DNA from: Actinopolymorpha singaporensis
GTDB taxonomy: Bacteria > Actinomycetota > Actinomycetes > Propionibacteriales > Actinopolymorphaceae
Direction: 5' to 3'
Length of the DNA stretch: 64,000 bases
Assembly (NCBI RefSeq): GCF_900104745.1
Contig: NZ_LT629732.1
Location: 5,815,981-5,879,980, forward strand
Part shown: positions 8,683-18,181 of the stretch, in pieces
Layout: each line of letters opens with the position of its first letter
How positions within the stretch are numbered: the first letter of the stretch is position 1
Made by a program: the position numbers and the translations under genes
The notes under the pieces: model-generated
What the model was told of the DNA's origin: nothing
The model's database searches: none
What the model saw: the letters and a program-made list of their open reading frames with translations, nothing else

Positions 8683-9258
8683 TCAGCGCTTGGCGGTGCG
8701 CTTGGCCGGAGTCCGCTTGGTGGTGGTCTTCTTCGCAGCGGTCTTCTTGGCCGTCGTGCTCGGGGCCTTCTTGGCCGCGGTCTTCTTGGCCGTCGTGGCC
8801 TTGGTGGCGGCGCGCCCGGTCGTCGTGGTCTTCTTCGCCGCCGCCTTCTTGGCCGGTGCCCTGGTGCCGGCGACCTTGCTCGCTGCGGTCTTCGTCGCAG
8901 GGGCCTTGGTGGCGGTGGTCTTCGTCCCGGCGCGACCGGTCGTCGTGGTCTTCTTCGCCGCGGCGAGCTTCGGCAGCTTCTTGGCGCCGGAGACGACGGC
9001 CTTCAGCTCGGCACCAGCGCGGAACTTCGGCACCGACGTCTTCTTGGCGCGCTTACGCTCGCCGGTGCGGGGGTTGCGGACCATCCGGGCCGGGCGGTCG
9101 ATCTTCTCGAACGCACCGAAGCCGGTGATCGCCACCTTTTCTCCGGACGCAACAGCACGAGTGATCGTGTCGATCACGGACTCGAGCGCGTGCTGCGCAT
9201 CCTTCTTGTTGTCGTCGAAGCGCGAAGCGAGCACCTCGACCAGCTGGGACTTGTTCAC
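8683..9258 (-). CDS. hupB: HU family nucleoid protein with long basic C-terminal tail
   Basis: 191 aa. Residues 1-92 are the HU fold: NKSQLVEVLASRFDDNKKDA, GEKVAITGFGAFE, then the DNA-binding arm MVRNPRTGERKRAKKTSVPKFRAG. The remaining ~100 residues are almost only Lys, Ala, Thr and Arg in PAKKAAAKK-type repeats, a histone-H1-like tail typical of actinobacterial HupB/HupS. It binds and compacts DNA. The start is GTG 9258 with AGGG 5-6 nt upstream. The tail is encoded by imperfect direct repeats, so length may vary between strains. Confidence 0.95.
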   Translation of the reverse strand: MNKSQLVEVLASRFDDNKKDAQHALESVIDTITRAVASGEKVAITGFGAFEKIDRPARMVRNPRTGERKRAKKTSVPKFRAGAELKAVVSGAKKLPKLAAAKKTTTTGRAGTKTTATKAPATKTAASKVAGTRAPAKKAAAKKTTTTGRAATKATTAKKTAAKKAPSTTAKKTAAKKTTTKRTPAKRTAKR

Positions 9259-9868
9259 TGTTTCCCTCCGTGAACGGGATTGATACGAGCCTGCGCTCGG
9301 TTCATGCGCACGTTAGGAAATGTAGCGCCGTTCCTCAATCACCGTCGGCACCGGTTCCCAACGTCGACGGGGATTCTGCCCCTTGCGCGCGCACCTGAGG
9401 CCTGCTCGTACGCACCGTCCGGACGAGTTGACCACGGTCCCGGCAGGCCGCCGCTCCCCTGCTCTGGTTGGGGATGCGGCGTCCTTCCCGGGCCCTCGCC
9501 AGGCCCTCCGCCCGCGCTCCGGCCCGGCGGCCGGAGTGCCCGCCGGTGCGAGTACGTCGACCGGGCCGGTACCGAAACTCCCTTGCATGGTTGGGATCTG
9601 GCGTACTCGTCAACGGTCCATGGCGTGTCGTCGGCCGGTCGGCGGGCCGACCTGGGCGCCACCTCGACGGCTGCAATCGCCAAGGTCGCCCCTCGGCCGA
9701 CAAGATCGTCAGCCGCCCGGTAGGGCCAGGGATCCTCACCGTGCAAGGGCGCCGGCGCCGGATCGCGGCGCCCGGCCCGGCCGTCGAGAAAATCTGAAAA
9801 AAAGTCAGCGATGACTTCCGTCACTTCGGCGTGTCGCACCCGGCATGTCGCGCACGACTGCACGAAGA
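9259..9868. other. Gene-poor region upstream of hupB
   Basis: About 610 bp with no gene I can support. Several frames are open but none has a ribosome site, a conserved domain or consistent codon use. It should contain the hupB promoter. A short A-rich patch at about 9788-9803 (ATCTGAAAAAAAGTC) stands out from the high-GC background. Confidence 0.5.
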
Positions 9869-9909
9869 AGCCCGGTGCGGAGCCAGTCTCGCTGGCATCC
9901 GCACCGGGC
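9869..9909 (-). terminator. leuCD operon terminator
   Basis: The stem AGCCCGGTGCGGA pairs with TCCGCACCGGGCT, and an inner GCCAG-tctcg-CTGGC stem extends it to nearly 18 bp. It lies about 70 bp past the leuD stop. Confidence 0.8.
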
Positions 9910-9979
9910 TGGAAGCGTTCCCAGGACGAGCCCGTCCCTGCGGTGGGCCGGTTTCACGCCCCGGGGAAGGCGTTCGCCG

Positions 9980-10591
9980 TCACGTCCTCACCGGCAACGT
10001 GGTCGGCTTGTAGCTGGGCCGACGGGCTTCGTAGGCGTCGATCTCGGTGACGTGGGACAGGGTGAGACCGATGTCGTCCAGCCCCTCCAGCAACCGCCAG
10101 CGGGTGTAGTCGTCGATGTCGAAGGTCTCCCGGATCGCCTCCGGACCCGAACCCGCGAGCACCAACCGCTGCTCCAGATCGACCGACACCTTGGTCTCCG
10201 GTGCCTCCTCCAGCAACGCCCACAGGCGTTCGATCACCTTCTGGTCCACCAGGGCCGCCAGCAGGCCTGCCTTGCCCGAGTTGCCACGGAAGATGTCGCC
10301 GAAGCGGGAGGAGAGAACGACCCGGAAGCCCGCGTCCTGCAGGGCCCAGACGGCGTGCTCACGCGAGGATCCGGTGCCGAAGTCGGGCCCGGCGACCAGG
10401 ATCGAGGCACCCTGGTGTTCGGGGCGGTTGAGGACGAAGTCGGGATCGCCGCGCCAGGCGGCGAACAGCCCGTCGCCGAAGCCGGTGCGGGTGACCCGCT
10501 TGAGGTAGACGGCGGGGATGATCTGGTCGGTGTCCACGTTGGCCCGGCGCAGGGGCAGCGCCTTGCCGCTGTGCAAGGTGAACTTGTCCAT
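9980..10591 (-). CDS. leuD: 3-isopropylmalate dehydratase small subunit
   Basis: 203 aa, usual length. [57 protein letters not shown] (swivel-domain substrate loop) and [20 protein letters not shown] are diagnostic. With LeuC it isomerises 2-isopropylmalate to 3-isopropylmalate in leucine synthesis. It starts 14 bp after the leuC stop, and GGGAG precedes its ATG, so leuC-leuD form one operon. Confidence 0.97.
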   Translation of the reverse strand: MDKFTLHSGKALPLRRANVDTDQIIPAVYLKRVTRTGFGDGLFAAWRGDPDFVLNRPEHQGASILVAGPDFGTGSSREHAVWALQDAGFRVVLSSRFGDIFRGNSGKAGLLAALVDQKVIERLWALLEEAPETKVSVDLEQRLVLAGSGPEAIRETFDIDDYTRWRLLEGLDDIGLTLSHVTEIDAYEARRPSYKPTTLPVRT

Positions 10592-10605
10592 GGTGTGCTC
10601 CCGGG

Positions 10606-12018
<1,413 letters not shown>

Positions 12019-12127
12019 GCTGGTGCCTCCAGGTGTGTGAATGCTCTCGTGAAGTGATGTCGCGGACGCTCCGCGGTCCGTCTCCTCGGTCACCGGGCCG
12101 GAGCGACGGCCATTTTGGACCTCCGAC

Positions 12128-12156
12128 TTGCGTCTCGGAATTCGAGACTGCAATAT
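12128..12156 (+). promoter_or_regulatory. ndgR promoter, leaderless type
   Basis: TTGCGT (12128-12133), 17-bp spacer, CAATAT (12151-12156). Only 6 nt separate the -10 from the ATG at 12163, so transcription should begin at or next to the start codon. The palindrome at 12132-12148 fills the spacer. Confidence 0.6.
12132..12148. promoter_or_regulatory. Candidate NdgR operator
   Basis: Inverted repeat GTCTCG-gaatt-CGAGAC (arms 6, spacer 5) between the -35 and -10 of ndgR and upstream of divergent leuC. NdgR binding in this intergenic region is established in Streptomyces. Assigning this palindrome as the site is an inference from position and symmetry. Confidence 0.6.
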
Positions 12157-12162
12157 CGAGTC

Positions 12163-12882
12163 ATGGACAACTCTAGCGGAGTCGGCGTACTTGACAAGGC
12201 CGCGCTCGTACTCGGGGCCCTGGAAGCCGGTCCCGCGACCCTGGCCGGCCTCGTCCAGGTCACCGGACTGGCCAGGCCCACCGCGCATCGCCTGGCGGTC
12301 GCCCTGGAGCACCACCGGCTGGTGGCCCGGGACATGCAGGGCCGGTTCATCCTCGGCCCGCGGCTCGGCGAGCTGGCCGCGGCCGCCGGCGAGGACCGCC
12401 TGCTGGCGGCCGCCGGACCCGTCCTGGCACGGCTCCGCGACATCACCGGCGAGTCCGCCCAACTGTTCCGCAGGCAGGGCGAGGGGCGCGTCTGCGTCGC
12501 CGCGGCCGACCGGCCGACAGGGCTGCGCGACAGCATCCCGGTGGGCACCCAGCTGACCATGCAGGCGGGCTCGGCGGCGCAGATCCTGCTCGCCTGGGAG
12601 GAACCGGAGCGGATGCACCGCGGCCTGCAGGGCGCGAAGTTCACCGCCGCCACGCTGGCCGCCGTCCGCCGCCGGGGCTGGGCACAGAGCGTGGGAGAAC
12701 GAGAGACCGGAGTGGCGTCGGTGTCGTCGGGGATCCGTTCGCCCTCGGGCAAGGTGGTCGCGGCCGTGTCGGTGTCCGGTCCGCTGGAACGCCTTTCCCG
12801 CCAGCCCGGCCGGATGCATGCCCCGGCGGTGATGGCGGCCGCCGAGAGGCTGTCGGAGGCCTTGCGGCGCGCAGCTGAGTGA
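12163..12882 (+). CDS. ndgR: IclR family regulator NdgR
   Basis: 239 aa. The N-terminal winged helix [49 protein letters not shown] is followed by the IclR effector domain ([60 protein letters not shown]). NdgR proteins control leuCD and other branched-chain and sulfur amino-acid genes in streptomycetes. The divergent position to leuC and the operator in its own promoter suggest autoregulation and leucine-responsive control. The start is the ATG 6 nt after the -10, giving a likely leaderless mRNA. A terminator follows at 12924. Confidence 0.9.
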   Translation: MDNSSGVGVLDKAALVLGALEAGPATLAGLVQVTGLARPTAHRLAVALEHHRLVARDMQGRFILGPRLGELAAAAGEDRLLAAAGPVLARLRDITGESAQLFRRQGEGRVCVAAADRPTGLRDSIPVGTQLTMQAGSAAQILLAWEEPERMHRGLQGAKFTAATLAAVRRRGWAQSVGERETGVASVSSGIRSPSGKVVAAVSVSGPLERLSRQPGRMHAPAVMAAAERLSEALRRAAE

Positions 12883-12923
12883 CCGCGCGACCGGCCTCGA
12901 CGGCAACGACAGGCCGGAACGGC

Positions 12924-12958
12924 AAAGGCCCCCTCCCCGGACCGGGAAGGGGGCCTTT
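12924..12958. terminator. Terminator between ndgR and tRNA-Glu
   Basis: AAAGGCCCCCT pairs with AGGGGGCCTTT, an 11-bp stem ending TTTGT. It works for both strands (ndgR forward, tRNA operon reverse). Confidence 0.85.
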
Positions 12959-12967
12959 GTCTGGTTG

Positions 12968-13040
12968 TAGCCCCGACCGGATTCGAACCGGCGCTACCGC
13001 CTTGAGAGGGCGGCGTGCTAGGCCGCTACACAACGGGGCC
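12968..13040 (-). tRNA. tRNA-Glu (CTC)
   Basis: 73 nt without the CCA end. Cloverleaf: acceptor GGCCCCG/CGGGGCT, D-loop with TAGCGGCCTAGCA, anticodon arm CCGCC-CTCTCAA-GGCGG reading CTC, T-arm GCCGG-TTCGAAT-CCGGT. It lies 48 bp from tRNA-Gln on the same strand. Confidence 0.96.
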
Positions 13041-13088
13041 TTCGACGAAGCGAGCTGAACTCTAGCAAGAGCCGTACCAGCTCACTCG

Positions 13089-13160
13089 CTGGGGTACTAG
13101 GACTCGAACCTAGACTAACTGGACCAGAACCAGTCGGGCTGCCAATTACCCCATACCCCA
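13089..13160 (-). tRNA. tRNA-Gln (CTG)
   Basis: 72 nt. Acceptor TGGGGTA/TACCCCA with discriminator G, D-arm with AATTGGCAG, anticodon arm ACTGG-TTCTGGT-CCAGT reading CTG, T-arm CTAGG-TTCGAGT-CCTAG. It is upstream of tRNA-Glu in one transcript. In organisms that use GatCAB this tRNA is first charged with glutamate; gltX and gatCAB are both in this window. Confidence 0.96.
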
Positions 13161-13256
13161 TGGGACGGGCCCTCCTCCCGAACCGACGAGCGGATCGTGG
13201 TGGTGAGCCGCGAAGCACAATACCGGAGACCGGCCGCCGACCCCAAAGCGACCGGG

Positions 13257-14273
13257 TCACCCACGCTTCGACCCGGCCTGTCCCGCCTCGAAACCCTTTG
13301 GCACGTAGGTCGCGAGAGCGAAGTTCCGCTTGAGGAGTTCCTCGCGTACGCGGTTGCCGGTACGCCGGTCGATCACCGACCGCCAGATCTCGTTGCGCCG
13401 GAAGTGCCGGCCGCCGAGGGTCAGGAACTGCTCGTCCCTCGCGTACACCGAGTAGGAGTGCGGCAGCTCCCGGTCGGCACGCAGCTCGCCCTCCAGGTAG
13501 CGGTCGCCGACCCCGGCCAGCACCTGGAACGTCGCGTCGGTGTCGTTGCGCACCTGCAGATCGACGTAGTTGTAGAAGACCGCGCAGCCGGTGCCCCAAG
13601 GGATCACCCGGCCGTTGTCGGGGAACGGGTCCCAGCCGTGCGCGGAGCGTTCGACGACGGTCAGCGGACTGTGCAGGACCATCCAGTGCAGGAGGTTGGC
13701 CAACTGGCAGATCCCGCCGCCGAGCCCGGCCCTGGCCTTGCCGTTGGACAGCAGCATCCCGTCGACGTAACCGCGCCGCCTGGTCGCCTTGCCGACCGTA
13801 CGGCAGAAGGACAGCGTCTCGCCCGGCCTGATCAGCAGCCCCGCCACCCGTGGCGCTGCCAACCGGAGGTTGGCGACCTTGTTGTGCTGCAGCCACATCT
13901 CGCTCTCGCCCAGTTGCCGCAGCAGCAACGAGTTGTGCCGCTTCACACGTACCGGCAGCGGCTCGGCAGCGCGTTCGTGCGCCCAGCGGGTGCGGGACGT
14001 CAGCCAGCGCACTCGCCGGCGGGCACGGTGCGCGGCGACCGCCAGCGGATACAGCGCGGGCGCCACCTGGGCGACCCGGCGGCGGCGCCCGGTCAACGCC
14101 ACCGGAAGCTCCCAGCCGTCGGCGACCAGGGAACGCAACAACGCCTCCTCTTCAGCCGACAGCGGGCCGACCTTCCCCGGGCCGGGCACCTGCTGTGGAC
14201 CTGCGTTCGGCTGCCCTGGTTGGCCGGCGAGGTGCGGCTGGTCGGGCTGGACCTGCTCAGGTGCGTACGCCAT
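13257..14273 (-). CDS. VanW family protein
   Basis: 338 aa. Residues 1-35 are Gln/Pro-rich (PEQVQPDQPHLAGQPGQPN). The VanW core begins near residue 120: RHNSLLLRQLGESEMWLQHNKVANLRLAAPRVAGLLIRPGETLSFCRTVG, then GKARAGLGGGICQLANLLHWMVLHSPLTVVERSAHGWDPFPDNGRVIPWGTGCAVFYNYVDLQVRN. The GGGICQ motif is characteristic. VanW is an accessory protein of vanB clusters, but family members are common outside them and their biochemical role is unknown. No signal peptide is visible, and no vanHAX-like genes are adjacent; ddl is about 9 kb away and not linked. Confidence 0.88.
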   Translation of the reverse strand: MAYAPEQVQPDQPHLAGQPGQPNAGPQQVPGPGKVGPLSAEEEALLRSLVADGWELPVALTGRRRRVAQVAPALYPLAVAAHRARRRVRWLTSRTRWAHERAAEPLPVRVKRHNSLLLRQLGESEMWLQHNKVANLRLAAPRVAGLLIRPGETLSFCRTVGKATRRRGYVDGMLLSNGKARAGLGGGICQLANLLHWMVLHSPLTVVERSAHGWDPFPDNGRVIPWGTGCAVFYNYVDLQVRNDTDATFQVLAGVGDRYLEGELRADRELPHSYSVYARDEQFLTLGGRHFRRNEIWRSVIDRRTGNRVREELLKRNFALATYVPKGFEAGQAGSKRG

Positions 14274-14403
14274 CGGTGATTTCCCCCGTCAAGCACGACT
14301 GGTCGTCGCGTGTGCGCGAAGATCATGCACCGGCACCAGGCAGTTCGACCACCATGCGCAGGCAAATCCTCATGGCCGACAGGGCTCTCGGCCCGGACAG
14401 GCC

Positions 14404-14724
14404 CTACTCCCGGTGACCCCGCCCCATGTCGTCGGCGGACTCGACGCGAGCCAGCGCCCACCGCGCCCAGTCGTGGAACGCGGCGTACTGCCGCAGGCCG
14501 AACTCCGCCGCGAACCGGCCGAACCGCTGGGGCTCGCCGGCCTCCTCGGACGCCTCGAGTTGCCGCTGATCTTCCACGCCGCCCGGAGGTTCTCGGCGCG
14601 CACCGAGGCGGCCAGGGCCGGCTGGGAGGACCTGTGGCACTCCTCCCCCGGTTTCCGGCGTACGTTCGTAGTCCTGTCGGCGGGCCCGGCCGCGCAACCC
14701 CGCCGGGCGGCCACGAAACCCCAC
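14404..14724 (-). CDS. Doubtful small hypothetical protein
   Basis: A 106-codon frame on the minus strand whose last ~55 codons have strong GC at third positions and a natural-looking peptide (GRFAAEFGLRQYAAFHDWARWALARVESADDMG). Upstream of about 14560 the coding signal moves to other frames, including a forward frame ending at 14757 (FHAARRFSARTEAARAGWEDLWHSSPGFRR). No ribosome site and no family recognised. It may be a small real gene with a late GTG start, or the remnant of a decayed gene. Confidence 0.25.
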   Translation of the reverse strand: MGFRGRPAGLRGRARRQDYERTPETGGGVPQVLPAGPGRLGARREPPGGVEDQRQLEASEEAGEPQRFGRFAAEFGLRQYAAFHDWARWALARVESADDMGRGHRE

Positions 14725-14771
14725 GAGGACGGCGCTCCGCAGGGCGCCACCACCTGAGTTCGTCCGGCCGA

Positions 14772-16277
14772 TCAGACCCCGACGTGATGGTCGAGCGCAC
14801 GACGGATCCTCGCCAGCGTGCGCTCGCGGCCCAGCAGGGTCAGCGACTCGAACAGCGGCGGCGACACTCTGTTCCCGGTCACCGCCACGCGAACCGGCCC
14901 GAACGCCCGCTTGGGCCGGCGGCCGAGTTCGTCGACGAGGGTTCGCCGCAACGCGCTTTCGATCGCCTCGTCGGTCCAGTCCGGCAACGCCTGCAACGCC
15001 GCCTCGGCGGCCTCCAGCACCGCCTTGGCGTCCTCGGTGAGGATTCGCGCGGCTGCCTCCGGGTCGACGTCGAAGACGTGCTCGGGGACCAGCAGGAACG
15101 CCAGCAGGTCGGCCGCCTCGGTGAGGTGGACGAGACGCTCCTGGATCAGCGGGGCGGCCGCCGCGACCGTGCGCGCCTGCTCCGGCGTCGGCGGCTCGTT
15201 CACCAGGCCGGCGCGGGCGAGGAACGGCATCGTCCTGCCGACGAGTTCGTCCGGCGGAAGTGCCCGGATCTTGTCGCCGTTGATGGCGTCCAGTTTGCGC
15301 GGGTCGAGGCGGCCGGCGGTCGCACCGACACGCTCGAGGTCGAACGACTCGACCAGGGCGTCCAGGGTCAGCTCCTCCCGGTCACCGCCCGGAGACCAGC
15401 CAAGCAGCGCGAGGTAGTTGACCACCGCCTCCGGGAGATAGCCGTGGTGGCGGTACCACGAGATGCCCGCCGCCTGGCGCCACGACGAAAGCGGCGAACC
15501 GTCCGCCGTCAGGATGTCCGGGGTGTGCGTGTAGACCGGCAGGTCGGCCTCGGCCACCCCCATCGCCGCGTGGATGGCGATCTGGCGAGGTGTGGAGGCC
15601 AGCAGGTCGTCACCGCGGACGATGTGGGTGATCCTCATCATGGCGTCGTCCACCGACACCGCGAGGTTGTAGAGCGGATATCCGTCGGATCGCTGCACCA
15701 CGAAGTCGGGCACGTTCGCGTGGTCGAAGACGATCTCGCCGCGGATGGTGTCGCGTACGACGGTGGACCCCTCCGGCATCCGGAAGCGGACCACGGGACG
15801 CCTGCCCTCCCGGCGGTACGCGGTGACCTGCGCGGTGGTGAGCTCTCGGCAGTGCCCGGCGTATCCGGTGGGCAGCCCCTTGGTGCGTTGCTCGTCCCGC
15901 TCGCCGTCGAGCTCCTCCTGCGAGCAGTAGCAGTGGTACGCCGTGCCGTCGGCGAGGAACCTGTCGACCCACTCGCGGTACAGCGACAGCCGCTCGCTCT
16001 GGCGGTACGGCCCGAACTCCCCGCCGACGTCGGGCCCCTCGTCCCAGTCCAGGCCCAGCCAGCGGAGCGCGTCGATCGCCCCGGTCACCGCCTCCGGTGA
16101 GACCCGGGACCGGTCGGTGTCCTCGATCCGGACCACGAAGCTGCCGCCGCAGTGGCGTGCCCACGCCCAGGAGTACAACGCCGTTCGGACCGCGCCGACG
16201 TGGAGGTCGCCGCTCGGTGAGGGGGCGAACCTGGTTCGGGTACGGGCCGAGCCCCTACTTGAACCCTCCCTAGCCAT
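14772..16277 (-). CDS. gltX: Glutamyl-tRNA synthetase with a degenerate KMSKS loop
   Basis: 501 aa, full class I GluRS length. The N-terminus has [22 protein letters not shown] (HIGH box as HVGA) and [11 protein letters not shown]. Cysteines in [10 protein letters not shown] and GYAGHCREL form the usual zinc site. [19 protein letters not shown] and [19 protein letters not shown] are canonical, and an anticodon-binding C-terminal domain is present. At the KMSKS position (usually KLSKR) it reads G-S-P-L-S-S-W (residues about 260-266), losing both lysines that help activate glutamate. The ATG overlaps the stop of the FAH-family gene by 8 nt. Given gatCAB at 43-46 kb, it is expected to charge both tRNA-Glu and tRNA-Gln. 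Confidence 0.92.
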   Translation of the reverse strand: MAREGSSRGSARTRTRFAPSPSGDLHVGAVRTALYSWAWARHCGGSFVVRIEDTDRSRVSPEAVTGAIDALRWLGLDWDEGPDVGGEFGPYRQSERLSLYREWVDRFLADGTAYHCYCSQEELDGERDEQRTKGLPTGYAGHCRELTTAQVTAYRREGRRPVVRFRMPEGSTVVRDTIRGEIVFDHANVPDFVVQRSDGYPLYNLAVSVDDAMMRITHIVRGDDLLASTPRQIAIHAAMGVAEADLPVYTHTPDILTADGSPLSSWRQAAGISWYRHHGYLPEAVVNYLALLGWSPGGDREELTLDALVESFDLERVGATAGRLDPRKLDAINGDKIRALPPDELVGRTMPFLARAGLVNEPPTPEQARTVAAAAPLIQERLVHLTEAADLLAFLLVPEHVFDVDPEAAARILTEDAKAVLEAAEAALQALPDWTDEAIESALRRTLVDELGRRPKRAFGPVRVAVTGNRVSPPLFESLTLLGRERTLARIRRALDHHVGV

Positions 16278-17049
16278 GCCCGATCACCCGGTTGGTGAGG
16301 GTGCCGAGGCCCTCCACGGTCACCGACACCTCCTCACCCACCCGCATCGGGCCGACACCCGCGGGCGTTCCGGTGAGGATGACGTCGCCCGGCAGCAGCG
16401 TCATGAAGCTGCTGACGTAGGAGATCAGCGAGGGGACGTCGTGGATCATCTGGGACGTACGCCCGGACTGGCGTACCTCCCCGCCGACGGTCGTGGTCAC
16501 CGCGAGGTCGGACACGTCCAGGCTGGTGTCGATCCACGGCCCGAGCGGGCAGAACGTGTCGAAGCCCTTGGCGCGAGCCCACTGCTTGTCCGACCGCTGC
16601 AGGTCGCGGGCGGTGACGTCGTTGCCGACGGTGTAGCCGAAGACGACCTCGGCGGCGCGTTCGGCCGGGACGTGCCGGCAGATCCGGCCGATCACCGCGG
16701 CCAGTTCGCCTTCGTACTGCAGGTCGCTGGTCTGCGGCGGGTGGACGATGCCGTCGCCGGGGCCGACCACCGAGGTGTTCGGCTTGAGGAAGACCAACGG
16801 CTCGTCCGGCACCTCGTTGCCCAGCTCGGCGGCGTGCTCGGCGTAGTTGCGGCCGATGCCGATCACCTTGCTGCGGGGAATGACCGGGGCGAGCAGCCGG
16901 ACGTCGGCGAGCGGCAGGCGTTCGCCGGTCAACTGCACCTGGCGGTAGAGCGGATCTCCGTCGAGGACGGCGAGGACCTCCGCGCCTGGTTCACCTTCCA
17001 CCGCGGCGTATCGGGGGTCGTCGCCGGCACTAAAGCGGGCGATGCGCAA
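16270..17049 (-). CDS. Fumarylacetoacetate hydrolase family protein
   Basis: About 259 aa from TTG 17049, with GGAGG 10 nt upstream. The C-terminal FAH domain shows [62 protein letters not shown] (Glu and Asp metal ligands), [27 protein letters not shown] and [18 protein letters not shown]. Members hydrolyse C-C bonds of acylpyruvates or decarboxylate oxaloacetate; the substrate cannot be told from sequence. The gene overlaps gltX by 8 nt, a coupling common in actinobacteria. Confidence 0.92.
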   Translation of the reverse strand: MRIARFSAGDDPRYAAVEGEPGAEVLAVLDGDPLYRQVQLTGERLPLADVRLLAPVIPRSKVIGIGRNYAEHAAELGNEVPDEPLVFLKPNTSVVGPGDGIVHPPQTSDLQYEGELAAVIGRICRHVPAERAAEVVFGYTVGNDVTARDLQRSDKQWARAKGFDTFCPLGPWIDTSLDVSDLAVTTTVGGEVRQSGRTSQMIHDVPSLISYVSSFMTLLPGDVILTGTPAGVGPMRVGEEVSVTVEGLGTLTNRVIGHG

Positions 17050-17200
17050 GGGGCTCTGGCCTCCATCCGTCGAACCTACCGGCGTGCGCAGCCTACCGGG
17101 CGCGGGCGTCAGACGCGGGTGGGCGTGGTGGGCGGAGCGCGGTCGACGTGACCGGGCAGTGCCGGTCGGCCTGACGGGCCGCGAGCCGGCCGAAGGTACC

Positions 17201-18181
17201 GTGGCTCCCGTGAGCGCACCCGGTCCCACCCGTCCAGGCGGCGTCGCAGGGCCGGACGCCGAGCCGGTCCTGGCGGCCGAGGTGCTCCCCGAGCACGAGT
17301 GGCAGGCGCGCCGCGCCGCACACGTTCGCCGGGTGGACGCCTGGCTGGAGCCCCACCTGCACCGGCGCGGGGAACGCCGCGCGCATCCGGTCGAGGACTT
17401 CCTGTTCACCTACTACTCCCACCGGCCGGCCCGGCTGCGCCGCTGGCATCCCGGGGCCGGCGTGGTGCTGGCCGGCGACGCGGCCCGGGCGGCGTACGGC
17501 GGCAGCCGCGACTACCTCGGCGTACCCGCAGGCATCGTGGTCGACCCGGCGACGCTCGCGGCCCGGTCGGACTCGATTCGCTGGATCCGGGACCTGTTGG
17601 CCGCCACCCGGGCGCGGCCGGCGTTCCTCGGCTGCTTCGGCCTGCACGAGTGGGCGATGGTCTACCGCCTGCCGCAGGAGGAGGTCCGGCACTCCGCCTG
17701 GCCGCTGCGGCTGGGGGCCGAGGGCACCGACCAGGTGGTGGAGTCGCACCGGATCCGCTGCTCGCACTTCGACGCGTACCGCTTCTTCACCGAGCCGGCG
17801 CGGCCTCGCAACGCCCTGCGCCCGGCCCGGGAGACCCAGCGCGACCTCGAACAGCCCGGGTGCCTGCACGCGAACATGGACCTCTACAAGTGGGCGTACA
17901 AGCTGTCGCCGTACGTCCGCTCGGAGCTGGTCGCGGACTGCTTCGAGCTCGCCCGGGAGATCCGCGAGCTGGACATGCGGGCCTCGCCGTACGACCTGTC
18001 CGCGCTGGGCTGCCGGCCGGTCCCGATCGAGACGCCGGAGGGCCGGGCCGAGTACGCCGCCGCCCAGCGCGGCTTCGCCGAGCGCGCCGAGATCCTGCGC
18101 GACCAGCTGGTCCGGGCCTGTGACGACCTCCTCGCACTCGCCGACAAGGACCCGGACCCGGGCCGGCCCAGCCCTCGCTAG
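17201..18181 (+). CDS. Actinobacterial protein annotated as 3-methyladenine DNA glycosylase
   Basis: About 326 aa. Conserved blocks: [102 protein letters not shown], and [47 protein letters not shown]. These match a family usually labelled 3-methyladenine DNA glycosylase in actinobacterial genomes. I see no helix-hairpin-helix or AAG/AlkA signature, so the label is weakly founded. Starts GTG 17201 or 17210 are both possible. Its stop overlaps convergent cimA by 4 nt. Confidence 0.75.
   Translation: MAPVSAPGPTRPGGVAGPDAEPVLAAEVLPEHEWQARRAAHVRRVDAWLEPHLHRRGERRAHPVEDFLFTYYSHRPARLRRWHPGAGVVLAGDAARAAYGGSRDYLGVPAGIVVDPATLAARSDSIRWIRDLLAATRARPAFLGCFGLHEWAMVYRLPQEEVRHSAWPLRLGAEGTDQVVESHRIRCSHFDAYRFFTEPARPRNALRPARETQRDLEQPGCLHANMDLYKWAYKLSPYVRSELVADCFELAREIRELDMRASPYDLSALGCRPVPIETPEGRAEYAAAQRGFAERAEILRDQLVRACDDLLALADKDPDPGRPSPR

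Noticed and set aside
8683-9000. Repeats in the hupB tail considered as a CRISPR-like or VNTR array
   Set aside because: They are imperfect coding repeats for the Lys/Ala/Thr tail and vary in length, as in other actinobacterial HU proteins.
9339-9863. A 174-codon minus-strand frame upstream of hupB
   Set aside because: No ribosome site, no recognisable family, and low-complexity Gly/Pro/Arg content typical of chance frames in high-GC DNA.
12019-12162. Search for a leucine leader peptide before leuC
   Set aside because: No short frame rich in Leu codons and no hairpin with a T-run was found. Control here looks operator-based.
13257-14273. VanW gene considered as part of a vancomycin-resistance cluster
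   Set aside because: No vanS/R/H/A/X-like genes are nearby; VanW proteins are common outside such clusters.
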